64,000 bases of DNA from Hanstruepera neustonica (lineage in GTDB: Bacteria; Bacteroidota; Bacteroidia; Flavobacteriales; Flavobacteriaceae): positions 1 through 64,000 of the forward strand of contig NZ_POWF01000003.1 of assembly GCF_002895005.1 (NCBI RefSeq), given 5' to 3'. Under the pieces are notes generated by a model. The model ran no database searches, was not told the origin of the DNA, and saw nothing but the letters and a program-made list of their open reading frames with translations. Positions 44,817 through 54,114 of this stretch are shown here, one piece after another. How positions within the stretch are numbered: position 1 is the stretch's first letter; every line of letters begins with the position of its first letter. The translations under genes were made by a program, and so were the position numbers.

Positions 44817-47800
44817 ATGAAAAAAATTTACTTATTGATATCATTTTTGAGTATGATTTCCCTCTCCTATGCACAAAGTCCTATTGTAACTGTTGACAGA
44901 GCCAATGTTTTCGGGACAACTATTTCTGGCAATTCACCTCTTATTACCTCAACTGGTTTGACAAGAGGAGCGGGAATTAATAGACGTTCTGGTGCAGACT
45001 TATTTAATTCCAGAGATTGGGATGCCTCATCACTTGCTGAAGCTATTATTAATGACGAGTATGTTGAATGGACTGTAACATCTAATGAGAACTTTGATAT
45101 AGAGGTCACTGAAATTGATTTAAGGGTTCGTGGAAATAGTAATGGCCCTGATTTTTGGCAAATTCTTTATAGCGCTGATGGTTTTGCAACTACTGGAACG
45201 CCTATAGGTTCGCCAACCACTGTTCCATTAACAGCTACTGATTATAATTTAAATGGGTTGAGTATTAATGGTTCAGATGAAACAATCACCTTTAGATTAT
45301 ATGCTTGGGGTCCAAGTGTTGGAAGTGGTTGGTTTCGATTTGAAGACAATGCGGCTTGGGCAGATTTTGGCATCTCATTACCTGGATTAAGATTAGTAGG
45401 AAATATCACACCTACCACGAGCAATAGTATTGAATCCAACATTGTTCGTTCAACAACTTTTGATGAACCCGATAACATACTTTACTTAAATTATAATGCT
45501 ACTTCAGGGCTTACTACTTCTAATGCCATAAAAGTTGGTGAATTTATTATTCAAGACGGTGGTGATGATTTAAACGATAGTGATGCTGTAGGAACCATTT
45601 TAACCGATATAGAGTTCACTGTTTCAAATCCTAATAGTATTGCTGCACTAGCTGTTTTCGATGGAACCACCAATTTGGGAGAAGGAGTACAATCGGGGGC
45701 AACTTTTATTGTTTCTTCATTAAGTGGAGGATCTGGAATAACTGCAAATGATGATGCTGCCAAATCATTTGACCTCTATGCAACTTTTACAAATACTGTT
45801 ATTGACAACGAACAATTGGTATTTAGTATAAATTCTGCAACAGCTGATGGCGTTAGTGGTTCAACATTCGTTGACCTGAACGCTGGTGGTGCACAAACTT
45901 CTACAGATGGAGATAACAATAGAATGGAAGTTGTTGCAACAAGTATAGCATTTGGTACTCAACCTGTAAATGCCTATTTAGCTGAAACAATGACACCCTT
46001 TCCAACAGTTATCACTGTTGACTCTAATGATAATCACGATTTAGATGCATCGGGATCCATCACTGTTGATTCAACAGGAGATTTGTCTGGAGCTCCAATA
46101 AATTACACCATTGTAAATGGTACCGCTTCATTGGACTCACTTATATTTAATCTTCAAGAATCCGATATTTCTCTTTTAGCAATAAGTTCTGGTAGCCTAG
46201 GTTTTGCTTTAAGTGATACTTTTAATGTTTTAGGACCGCTTATTTGTATTGCTGTCCAAGATTTTGATGGTAGTACCCCGGAATGGACTTACTCTAATGA
46301 TGTTCCGTTTTTTGATAATGGCTGGAGTGTTGATGGATACTATGGACCAATTGATGTATCAAACATAAGTCCATTAGATTATCCCACATTTAGTGGGAAC
46401 ATTTTGGGAGAAAACGACTTGCAAGATGAAGGAGGAATTGGAACCAGTGGTTTTGCCAATCTCATATTTAGCGAAATTGATATTAGTAGCTATGAAAATG
46501 TAAATCTGTCTTTTGATTGGCAGGTAATTGGTTACAATGCTAATCCAGATGATGCACAATACGAATTATTTTATGATGGCGTCAGTCAAGGGGTTGTAAT
46601 TTTACATGACGGTAATAATGCTGAAACAGATAATCAAGGCACTGTCAATATTGTAATACCATCAAGCGTGGCAACTGTTTCTTTAATTGTTTCAGTTAGA
46701 AATAATGGCGAAACAGGTTTTTCTGGCTTTGATAATTTCAAATTAACTACGGAATTTACTGGATTGATATACACAAATAGTGCATGGACTCCTTACCCTC
46801 CATCAGACATTACAGGATCTGATAATGCTTATGTTAAGGACGGTAATTATATATTAGGTTCGGATATTGCACTAAACAACCTTATAGTTGAAGATGGAGC
46901 TACTGTGAGTGTTGCAGCTGGCCAATCAATTACGCTTAACAACAATTTAGCCAATAGTGGTTCGGTTTTACTGAATTCAGTATCTACCAGTTACTCAAGT
47001 TTGATAGTTGAAAATAAATCTTTAGGGAATGTTACCTACAGCAGACATGTCAACACTAATGCCGCTAGTGGTGGTAATGATTTAATATCTGCCCCAGTAA
47101 CTGGAGAAACTTTTGGAGTTTTTGCGGCTAACAATAGTAATATTGTTTCCAATCCATCAAATACAACCGAAAAATTGTTTGGACCATTTGATAAAACCGT
47201 TGGTCTGTATTTAACTTATGACACTAATATTCCTGCTGAATCTGCTGTAATACTGGACCCAGGAGTTGGGTACAGGGCTGCATCCACTGATGGATTAAAT
47301 TTTGATTTTAATGGTATAGTCAATACTAATAATATTGATGTTGCTATTGTAACTGCAGGACCTAATAATCCAGAATGGAATTTAATTGGTAATCCATATC
47401 CATCTTATATTAGTCTATCAGAGTTTTTAGCTGTCAATAATGCTGCTTTTGCTCCTATAAGTTCTGGTGTATATGGATACGATGGTGATGCTTCTGATGG
47501 ATGGGAAATTTGGAACCAAGCCTATTCAGATGCTAATCCTGGTGCCCTAATTACGCCTGGCCAAGGCTTTTTGGTAGCTGCTGCTACTGCAAATGAGATA
47601 GTTTCATTTACTACTAATATGCGATCTGTTGGCACTACTGATGATTTTATTCCTGGAAGAGTAAGGAATCCTGATATTTCGCATTTGGAATTATCTTTGA
47701 GCAATGCATCAAAAACTTATAATACCGATTTTTATTTTACTGAAAATGCCTCATTAGGTTTAGATCCTGGTTATGATTCTGAAACATTTGGTGGTTCTGT

Positions 47801-48365
47801 ACCAGAATTTTCAATCTATTCTCATTTAGTCGATGAAAATTCCGGGAATAATATGGCTATACAATCTTTGTCTGATTCAGATATATCTGATGTTATTATC
47901 CCTCTTGGTATCAACGCCAACCAAGGAGAACAAATAAATATAAGTATTTCTCAATCAACTTTACCTGCTTCAGCTGAAGTGTATCTAGAAGACAATGTCC
48001 AAAACACATCAACATTATTAACCGAAAACGACTTTATTCTTACTCCTGCTACAGATTTAAATGGTACTGGTCGTTTTTTCTTAAGATTTTCAGATGCATC
48101 ACTATCAGTTGACGAATTAGATTACAACGACACTATTCAAGTTTATGCAACTACTAACCCTAAAAGTCTATACATTTTAGGTTATTTAAACAGTCAAACA
48201 TCTGTTAAAATTTATGATATGCAAGGCCGTTTAGTAATGAATACTAGCTTGAATACCTCGAACAATAAAAATGAAATTGATTTGTCAAATTTAGTGTCAG
48301 GGATTTACACAGTTTCTCTAATTAACGAATCCGTTTATAAAACCAAAAAAATAATAGTAAGATAA
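44817..48365 (+). CDS. Large secreted protein with type IX sorting tail
   Basis: A 1182-residue exported protein. It has a signal peptide (MKKIYLLISFLSMISLSYAQ), several beta-rich domains, a jelly-roll-like segment near 490-650 (FDGSTPEWTYSNDVPFFDNG, then SFDWQVIGYNANPDDAQYEL), a module near 790-955 with LIGNPYPSYISLSEFL and TPGQGFLVAAAT, often seen just before sorting tails in flavobacteria, and a C-terminal type A T9SS signal (VKIYDMQGRLVMNTSL, then LSNLVSGIYTVSLINE and a terminal KKIIVR). It should cross the outer membrane by the T9SS and be anchored or released. No catalytic site is evident, so adhesin or carbohydrate-binding roles are guesses. It diverges from the polysaccharide block. 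Confidence 0.9.
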   Translation: MKKIYLLISFLSMISLSYAQSPIVTVDRANVFGTTISGNSPLITSTGLTRGAGINRRSGADLFNSRDWDASSLAEAIINDEYVEWTVTSNENFDIEVTEIDLRVRGNSNGPDFWQILYSADGFATTGTPIGSPTTVPLTATDYNLNGLSINGSDETITFRLYAWGPSVGSGWFRFEDNAAWADFGISLPGLRLVGNITPTTSNSIESNIVRSTTFDEPDNILYLNYNATSGLTTSNAIKVGEFIIQDGGDDLNDSDAVGTILTDIEFTVSNPNSIAALAVFDGTTNLGEGVQSGATFIVSSLSGGSGITANDDAAKSFDLYATFTNTVIDNEQLVFSINSATADGVSGSTFVDLNAGGAQTSTDGDNNRMEVVATSIAFGTQPVNAYLAETMTPFPTVITVDSNDNHDLDASGSITVDSTGDLSGAPINYTIVNGTASLDSLIFNLQESDISLLAISSGSLGFALSDTFNVLGPLICIAVQDFDGSTPEWTYSNDVPFFDNGWSVDGYYGPIDVSNISPLDYPTFSGNILGENDLQDEGGIGTSGFANLIFSEIDISSYENVNLSFDWQVIGYNANPDDAQYELFYDGVSQGVVILHDGNNAETDNQGTVNIVIPSSVATVSLIVSVRNNGETGFSGFDNFKLTTEFTGLIYTNSAWTPYPPSDITGSDNAYVKDGNYILGSDIALNNLIVEDGATVSVAAGQSITLNNNLANSGSVLLNSVSTSYSSLIVENKSLGNVTYSRHVNTNAASGGNDLISAPVTGETFGVFAANNSNIVSNPSNTTEKLFGPFDKTVGLYLTYDTNIPAESAVILDPGVGYRAASTDGLNFDFNGIVNTNNIDVAIVTAGPNNPEWNLIGNPYPSYISLSEFLAVNNAAFAPISSGVYGYDGDASDGWEIWNQAYSDANPGALITPGQGFLVAAATANEIVSFTTNMRSVGTTDDFIPGRVRNPDISHLELSLSNASKTYNTDFYFTENASLGLDPGYDSETFGGSVPEFSIYSHLVDENSGNNMAIQSLSDSDISDVIIPLGINANQGEQINISISQSTLPASAEVYLEDNVQNTSTLLTENDFILTPATDLNGTGRFFLRFSDASLSVDELDYNDTIQVYATTNPKSLYILGYLNSQTSVKIYDMQGRLVMNTSLNTSNNKNEIDLSNLVSGIYTVSLINESVYKTKKIIVR

Positions 48366-48480
48366 ACCTTTATTTTGGACATTAATTGGATGTTATCACA
48401 AATAAATTCAATTAATGTGCAGATTGTATAAATTAAAAGCTAATATGCTCATTTAATTTATTTATTTTTGAAATGATTTA

Positions 48481-48488
48481 TATATTTG
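48481..48488 (+). promoter_or_regulatory. Promoter -7 box of the peptide-kinase-nucleotidyltransferase locus
   Basis: TATATTTG ends 4 bases before the first candidate ATG of the small peptide gene; a TTTA box lies about 20 bases upstream. The transcript would be leaderless, or would start translation at the ATG at 48505. Confidence 0.55.
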
Positions 48489-48492
48489 TACC

Positions 48493-48654
48493 ATGAATAA
48501 AAAAATGTCCAAAAACCAAATTACACGTAAAGAAGCGTTAAAAAAGATGGGGAAATATGCAGCTATGACTGCCGTTGGTACATTTTTAATATTAAGCCCA
48601 AAAAAAGCTCATGCAACTTCACCTCCTGATCCGGGTGGTGATCCTTGGGATTAA
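48493..48654 (+). CDS. Small leader-bearing peptide (candidate modified-peptide precursor)
   Basis: A 53-codon gene (or 49 if started at ATG 48505). The N-terminal part reads KNQITRKEALKKMGKYAAM, then a hydrophobic stretch TAVGTFLILSP, then KKAHA at 38-42, where a signal peptidase could cut. TRKEALKK resembles the twin-arginine motif with an Arg-Lys pair. What remains is an 11-residue tail, TSPPDPGGDPWD counting from A41's end, rich in Pro, Gly and Asp with a single Trp. The gene overlaps the next one by 10 nt, follows a good promoter and keeps a clean frame. I do not recognise a named family. Its place before a PqqD-like/kinase protein makes it a candidate substrate of that enzyme. Confidence 0.72.
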   Translation: MNKKMSKNQITRKEALKKMGKYAAMTAVGTFLILSPKKAHATSPPDPGGDPWD

Positions 48655-49793
48655 TCTCATTTAATTTGAATTCAGAATTAGCTCCAAAATATATACGCCA
48701 AATTAATGGTAAGTATGTTCTTTGGTTTGAATATTCCAATAGATATATTCTTCTAGAAGAAGAAACCATGCATCTTATGGATATTTATTTTGATAGCCAG
48801 TCTAAAGATGAATTCATTAGTAGTTTAAAGGCATTAAATACCAAAAATTATTACAGACTTTTTGATGAGATAGATCAACTCATAATAGAAAGCAGAGAAT
48901 ATAACCCTCCAAAAATTAATGAAAACATATCATTAATCAATCCCAAAGGAAATTGGATCACAAAAAACTACAATGTAGATTCCTACTGTTTTCGTATAAA
49001 TTATTCTATTAAAAACATTCAAAAAATTCTTCATCCACAAATTGCTCATCTCGAAACAAAAAATTCGAATGGAAATTTTACTGAATTTCATGTTGCCTTA
49101 AATGACGACTATTTACATTTATACAAAAATCTTAATTTTTGTAACAGTTTTCCAAAATCCCAATTTCATCTACTACAAGGTCAATTTGCTATGGAATTAC
49201 TTTGTGCTTTAACCCAAAGTACAGAAGATGATTGGCTTGGCACCTTTCATGCATCAACTGTTGCAAATAATAATGAAGCTATCATGTTAATAGGTGAATC
49301 AGGAAAAGGCAAAAGTACACTCTCTGCTATTCTAATGTCCAACGGATTTAAGTTACTTGCAGACGATTTCACGCCAGTAATGGCAAAATCAAAGCTAATA
49401 TATCATTATCCATCCGCAGTTTCAATTAAAGAGGGTTCTTTTGAGATATTGCAATCGTTAATTGATAATTTTCATGATTTTCAAGCTTTCAAAAGTCTTG
49501 GTTCTAAGGGCAGTATTAAATACATAGCCCCTAATGATAAAAGCTATCAAAAACCACTGCCCTGCAATAAAATAGTTCTTGTAAATTATGAAGATAGCGC
49601 TCCCACCTTACTTGAAGAAACACCAATTGAAACCATTTTAAATACACTAATACCAGATTCATGGCTCTCACCAAAAGCAGAAAATGCTGAACATTTTTTA
49701 AATTGGTTGGAAACACTAACTTTTTATAAATTAACCTACTCAAATAATATTGAAGTAATAGAAATTTTTAAAGATTTGTTCAAGACTAATTAG
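48645..49793 (+). CDS. PqqD-like domain fused to HPr-kinase-like domain
   Basis: A 382-residue protein, counted from TTG 48645 (TTG 48666 is an alternative; no good ATG exists near the start). Residues about 15-85 (KYVLWFEYSNRYILLEEETM, then a helix and DEIDQLIIE) look like a PqqD/RiPP-recognition winged helix. The C-terminal part has HPr-kinase features: GTFHAST at 199-205, the P-loop GESGKGKS at 217-224 and LLADDFTPV with D240-D241. Similar kinases phosphorylate some lasso peptides, and HprK-related proteins occur in exopolysaccharide loci with PqqD proteins. The gene overlaps the small peptide gene and lies 42 nt before the nucleotidyltransferase. Substrate is inferred, not shown. Confidence 0.82.
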   Translation: MGLISFNLNSELAPKYIRQINGKYVLWFEYSNRYILLEEETMHLMDIYFDSQSKDEFISSLKALNTKNYYRLFDEIDQLIIESREYNPPKINENISLINPKGNWITKNYNVDSYCFRINYSIKNIQKILHPQIAHLETKNSNGNFTEFHVALNDDYLHLYKNLNFCNSFPKSQFHLLQGQFAMELLCALTQSTEDDWLGTFHASTVANNNEAIMLIGESGKGKSTLSAILMSNGFKLLADDFTPVMAKSKLIYHYPSAVSIKEGSFEILQSLIDNFHDFQAFKSLGSKGSIKYIAPNDKSYQKPLPCNKIVLVNYEDSAPTLLEETPIETILNTLIPDSWLSPKAENAEHFLNWLETLTFYKLTYSNNIEVIEIFKDLFKTN

Positions 49794-49835
49794 TACCTTA
49801 TCAATAGAGAAATTCTCCAATAATCTTTTATTCCA

Positions 49836-50870
49836 ATGGCATCATTGCACCAGACTTTTACTCACATAGCGAACATAATCAGCTATAAAAGTGACCAAAT
49901 TAAGCTTTGCAATGACATTAAAAATAATTTAATAGATTGGGATGATGTTGTAAAAGTTGCTAGCGACCACCTGGTTTTAACAACGGTTTTTTGTAGACTT
50001 CAAGAAAAATCATTACTCAATTTAATTCCAAATGACCTAAAGCAATATTTAGAGGAAATAACCGCAATAAACAGAAATAGAAATTTAGATCTTTTAGAAG
50101 ATATTAAAAGTGTCTCTTCGCTATTGAGCAAGGCTCACATCAATCATGTTTTCTTAAAGGGTTCAGCATTGTTGGTTTCTGATTATTTTGAAGATTTAGG
50201 CGAACGTATGATTGGTGACATAGATATTTTAGTTGATGCTAACCAAATAACTCTAGCAAAAATAAACCTTATAGAACATGGGTATAAAAAAATCCCGTTG
50301 CGATTAAGCGATAAATACCAAAAAAAAAGGCATATTCCCAGATTAGTCAATAATGAAAAGCTAGCCGCATTAGAGATTCATAGTCAATTATTAAGAGTTG
50401 GACATACACACAAACTTGAAGCTCTTAAAGTTCTACAAAACAAGCGAAACATGAATGGAGTTTTTGTGCCGAGTTCAAAAGACTTAATGGCACATAACAT
50501 ATTAGATTTTCAAATTAACGATCGTGGTAATTATTACAATTCCATTCATTTAAAGCACATATTTGATGGCTTGGTCATTGCAAAAAAAGATAAACTTTTA
50601 AGAATAGACACGATTCCTGATTACAGAAAATACTTTCTTTTTAGCTCTATTTATTTTCTTGATTTTGATTCGGTTAATAAAACCATTTGGGATAAAATAT
50701 TGCATGGTTTTTTTCTGTTAAGGCTAAAACAAAAACCATTAAATAATATTTGGTGTTTTCTAATCAAGAAGATAGTCTATCTAAAAGTTTTGTTTAAAAG
50801 AGGTATATTATTCCTGACAAACAGCGACTACAGAAAAGACATCATTAAAGTCATTAAACCGAAACCATAA
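49836..50870 (+). CDS. PF14907-type nucleotidyltransferase
   Basis: A 344-residue protein of the uncharacterised nucleotidyltransferase group. The core is HVFLKGSALLVSDYFEDLGE with K108-G109-S110, then R124-x3-D128-x-D130 (RMIGDIDILVD) and AALEIHSQLLRVGH near 175-190. Its first 90 residues are helical, as usual for the family. Family members pair with HPr-kinase-like proteins in several lasso-peptide and exopolysaccharide clusters. The 42-nt gap after the kinase supports one transcript. Whether it adds nucleotides, phosphates or acts on the peptide at all is open. Confidence 0.85.
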   Translation: MASLHQTFTHIANIISYKSDQIKLCNDIKNNLIDWDDVVKVASDHLVLTTVFCRLQEKSLLNLIPNDLKQYLEEITAINRNRNLDLLEDIKSVSSLLSKAHINHVFLKGSALLVSDYFEDLGERMIGDIDILVDANQITLAKINLIEHGYKKIPLRLSDKYQKKRHIPRLVNNEKLAALEIHSQLLRVGHTHKLEALKVLQNKRNMNGVFVPSSKDLMAHNILDFQINDRGNYYNSIHLKHIFDGLVIAKKDKLLRIDTIPDYRKYFLFSSIYFLDFDSVNKTIWDKILHGFFLLRLKQKPLNNIWCFLIKKIVYLKVLFKRGILFLTNSDYRKDIIKVIKPKP

Positions 50871-50941
50871 AATCAAACGTAAAAAATAAATAACTCTTAA
50901 TGTTGTATTTATTGAAACATCGCTTATTATCCAAAATTAAG

Positions 50942-50972
50942 TTTGATAATGTTTTAATTAATCTTATTTTTA
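50942..50972 (+). promoter_or_regulatory. Possible promoter of the outer-membrane barrel gene
   Basis: TTTG at 50942-50945, 19 bases, then TATTTTTA at 50965-50972, differing from consensus in the last base. It would give the barrel gene its own transcript, about 15 nt before its ATG. Confidence 0.4.
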
Positions 50973-50991
50973 CTCTTAAATTCGTCATTTT

Positions 50992-51570
50992 ATGAATAAG
51001 TATTTTTTTATAGCATTGTTTTTTGTGTCGTCATTGGCGTCTTCTCAATCTGTCAATTTAGACACAGATGTACCTTGGACTATTGGTATTGGTGTGAATA
51101 TTGTAGATAATGACGGTTTTAGGTTTGACAAACCATTTGATACAAATAATTGGAATTTTAAAAACCCACTATCCATTAATGTTGAGAGAAAATGGCGGGA
51201 TTTTTTGTCAACAAACTTGGCCATTACACTTAATAAATTAACAAAAGATAATAAGCAAAATAACGGATACTTAACTGAATCTAGCAACCTATTTGCTCTT
51301 GACCTAACTGGACGTTTTATATTTGACCAATACATATGGGAACAAAACCCCAGAATTGATCCTTTTGAAGGTTACGCACTACTAGGTGTTGGCTATACTT
51401 CTGTTTTAAACACTGACAGCATTATGCTGGATGTTGGATTAGGTTTTAATTTTTGGTTATATGAAGACATTGGTTTAAGACTTCAAACCATGGGTAAATT
51501 TGGCTTTAATGATAACCAATATCTTAAAAATTATATTCAACATACCGCTGAATTTATCATTCGGTTTTAA
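50992..51570 (+). CDS. Outer-membrane beta-barrel protein
   Basis: A 192-residue exported protein with a signal peptide (MNKYFFIALFFVSSLASSQS) and alternating strands such as DVPWTIGIGVNIVDNDG, ALLGVGYTSVLNTDS, MLDVGLGFNFWLYEDIGLRL, ending in an aromatic FIIRF, as expected for assembly into the outer membrane. The N-terminal part resembles the OmpA-type barrel, but no peptidoglycan-binding domain follows. It is 121 nt after the nucleotidyltransferase and may have its own promoter; a tie to the peptide locus is not shown. Confidence 0.8.
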   Translation: MNKYFFIALFFVSSLASSQSVNLDTDVPWTIGIGVNIVDNDGFRFDKPFDTNNWNFKNPLSINVERKWRDFLSTNLAITLNKLTKDNKQNNGYLTESSNLFALDLTGRFIFDQYIWEQNPRIDPFEGYALLGVGYTSVLNTDSIMLDVGLGFNFWLYEDIGLRLQTMGKFGFNDNQYLKNYIQHTAEFIIRF

Positions 51571-51585
51571 TTTTTGTGATTACAT

Positions 51586-51620
51586 AAAAAAAGCTCTTGA
51601 AAATTTCAAGAGCTTTTTTT
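51586..51620. terminator. Bidirectional terminator
   Basis: AAAAAGCTCTTGAAA and TTTCAAGAGCTTTTT form a long perfect stem with flanking A and T runs between the convergent barrel and aconitase genes. Confidence 0.9.
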
Positions 51621-51646
51621 ATTTCTAATACTTTTTTCATAATCAT

Positions 51647-53911
51647 CTATGAAGCATTTTGCTTTTTAATTAAATTTAAAGCAGATCCTTCATTGTACCA
51701 ATCTATTTGAGCTTGGTTATACGTGTGATTGACCTTGATAACATCTTTTGTTCCATCTTTATGAACAAACTCAATATTTAATGGTTTATCAGGTGCAAAG
51801 CTATCTAAATCTAAAAAACTGATAGTATCATCTTCCTGAATCAAATCATAATCGTTTTCGTTAGCAAATGTTAAGCCCAGCATACCCTGCTTTTTGAGGT
51901 TTGTTTCATGTATACGAGCAAATGACTTAACAATAACGGCAGCAACACCTAAATGTCGTGGCTCCATGGCAGCATGCTCACGTGAAGAACCCTCACCATA
52001 GTTATGATCACCAACAACGACTGAATAAATACCTTTGGCCTTATATTGTCTGGCAACATCCGGCACCCCTTCATAATCACCTGTTAATTGATTTTTAACA
52101 AAGTTTGTCTTCTTATTAAAGGCATTTACTGCTCCTATTAGCATATTATTCGAAATGTTGTCCAAATGTCCACGAAAACGTAACCATGGTCCAGCCATTG
52201 ATATATGATCAGTAGTACATTTACCAAATGCTTTTATTAATAATTTAGCACCCTTAATAGAATTCCCTATTGGCTCGAAAGGTGTTAAAAGTTGTAATCT
52301 TTCAGAAGTTGGACTTACTGATACAGTAACATTACTTCCATCAGCTACTGGTTCAACATATCCAGCATCTTCTACATCAAACCCTTGAGGCGGTAATTCT
52401 ATTCCCTCTGGTTCGTCCAATTTCACCTCTTGACCATCTTCATTTAATAGCGTATCATTCAATGGATCAAAATCTAAACGCCCGGAAATAGCTATAGCTG
52501 CCACCATCTCTGGCGATCCAACAAAAGCATGAGTATTTGGATTGCCATCGGCACGTTTAGAAAAGTTTCTGTTAAACGAATGTACAATGGTATTTTTCTC
52601 TTCTCCTTTTAAATCACTTCTATCCCATTGACCAATACACGGTCCGCAAGCATTTGTGAAAATAGTGGCATCCAAATCTTCGAAAATCTTCAAAATGCCG
52701 TCGCGTTCTGCAGTATAGCGAATTTGTTCAGATCCTGGATTAATACCAAAATCTGATTTTGCTTTGATATTCTTGTCAACGGCTTGTTTGGCAATCGATG
52801 CAGCACGCGTTAAATCTTCATAAGATGAATTGGTACAAGACCCTATGAGCCCCCAATCAACCTTAATAGGCCATCCATTTTCTTTAGCTTTTGGTCCTAG
52901 TTCACCTACTGGTGTTGCCAAATCAGGAGTAAACGGTCCATTTAAATGAGGACGTAAAGTATCCAAATCTATTTCAATAACTTGATCAAAATAAGTCTCT
53001 GGATTTGAATAAACTTCATCATCTCCAGTTAAATATTCACGAATTTTATTTGCCTCATCAGCTATCTCACTTCTATCAGTGGCACGAAGATAACGCTCCA
53101 TAGAGTCATCATATCCAAATGTAGATGTTGTAGCTCCAATTTCGGCACCCATATTACAAATAGTACCCTTTCCTGTACAAGAAAGATTTTTAGCTCCAGG
53201 CCCAAAATATTCAACAATGGCTCCAGTACCTCCTTTAACAGTCAAAATTCCTGCCACTTTGAGAATCACATCCTTTGCTGAAGTCCAACCGTTTAATTTA
53301 CCTGTTAGTTTAACACCAATCAATTTTGGAAATTTTAGCTCCCATGCCATTCCAGCCATAACATCAACAGCGTCTGCACCACCAACTCCAATAGCTACCA
53401 TGCCAAGTCCACCAGCATTAACCGTATGAGAATCTGTACCAATCATCATGCCTCCTGGAAAGGCATAGTTCTCCAGTACTACTTGGTGAATAATACCAGC
53501 TCCTGGCTTCCAAAAGCCAATTCCATATTTATTGGAAACTGATGCTAAAAAATCAAATACCTCATTACTGGTTTCATTAGCACGTTTTAAATCGGCTGCT
53601 GCTCCTTGTTTGGCTTGAATCAAATGATCACAATGTACTGTTGTTGGCACTGCCACTTTAGACTTTCCTGCTTGCATAAACTGCAACAAAGCCATTTGAG
53701 CAGTAGCATCTTGACAAGCAATACGATCCGGAGCAAAGTCCACATAATCTTTACCTCTTACAAAGGCTTTAGTTGGTTCACCATCCCATAGGTGAGCGTA
53801 TAAAATCTTTTCTGAAAGTGTTAACGGTTTACCAACGATTTCACGTGCCTTATCAACGCGTTCAGCCATATTAGCATAAACCTTTTTGATCATATCTACA
53901 TCGAATGCCAT
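51647..53911 (-). CDS. acn: Aconitate hydratase (mitochondrial-type aconitase)
   Basis: Converts citrate to isocitrate in the TCA cycle using a 4Fe-4S cluster. The 754-residue protein starts [20 protein letters not shown] and has [15 protein letters not shown] and [13 protein letters not shown], which supply the cluster cysteines, and the swivel domain with [19 protein letters not shown]. This form is the one usual in Bacteroidota. An ATG two codons earlier (53917) is also possible; I chose 53911 to match the family start. Promoter TTTT-N19-TAATTTTG lies on the minus strand at 53954-53984. Confidence 0.95.
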   Translation of the reverse strand: MAFDVDMIKKVYANMAERVDKAREIVGKPLTLSEKILYAHLWDGEPTKAFVRGKDYVDFAPDRIACQDATAQMALLQFMQAGKSKVAVPTTVHCDHLIQAKQGAAADLKRANETSNEVFDFLASVSNKYGIGFWKPGAGIIHQVVLENYAFPGGMMIGTDSHTVNAGGLGMVAIGVGGADAVDVMAGMAWELKFPKLIGVKLTGKLNGWTSAKDVILKVAGILTVKGGTGAIVEYFGPGAKNLSCTGKGTICNMGAEIGATTSTFGYDDSMERYLRATDRSEIADEANKIREYLTGDDEVYSNPETYFDQVIEIDLDTLRPHLNGPFTPDLATPVGELGPKAKENGWPIKVDWGLIGSCTNSSYEDLTRAASIAKQAVDKNIKAKSDFGINPGSEQIRYTAERDGILKIFEDLDATIFTNACGPCIGQWDRSDLKGEEKNTIVHSFNRNFSKRADGNPNTHAFVGSPEMVAAIAISGRLDFDPLNDTLLNEDGQEVKLDEPEGIELPPQGFDVEDAGYVEPVADGSNVTVSVSPTSERLQLLTPFEPIGNSIKGAKLLIKAFGKCTTDHISMAGPWLRFRGHLDNISNNMLIGAVNAFNKKTNFVKNQLTGDYEGVPDVARQYKAKGIYSVVVGDHNYGEGSSREHAAMEPRHLGVAAVIVKSFARIHETNLKKQGMLGLTFANENDYDLIQEDDTISFLDLDSFAPDKPLNIEFVHKDGTKDVIKVNHTYNQAQIDWYNEGSALNLIKKQNAS

Positions 53912-53953
53912 ATACAATAATATTTTTAGGTTTGATTAATTTTTTAAGTCTGG

Positions 53954-53984
53954 CAAAATTACAAAAATTAACAGACATTTAAAA
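53954..53984 (-). promoter_or_regulatory. Promoter of aconitase gene
   Basis: Minus strand: TTTT at 53981-53984, 19 bases, TAATTTTG at 53954-53961. Leader of roughly 35 nt. Confidence 0.55.
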
Positions 53985-54114
53985 ATTATGTAACGAAATA
54001 CTGTTTTTAATGAGAATTATTTAATTTTAAGGGATAAAAATATATTAATTTTATAATATCTGTAATTTTAACTCTAAAATAATAATAAATTAACAATAAA
54101 AATGTGAAGAAATA

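Noticed and set aside
34288-50870. Lasso peptide cluster made of AsnB, small peptide, PqqD-like protein and kinase
   Set aside because: The AsnB gene is 12 kb away on the opposite strand inside a glycan operon, and no transglutaminase-like leader protease is present. The kinase and nucleotidyltransferase alone do not make a lasso cluster.
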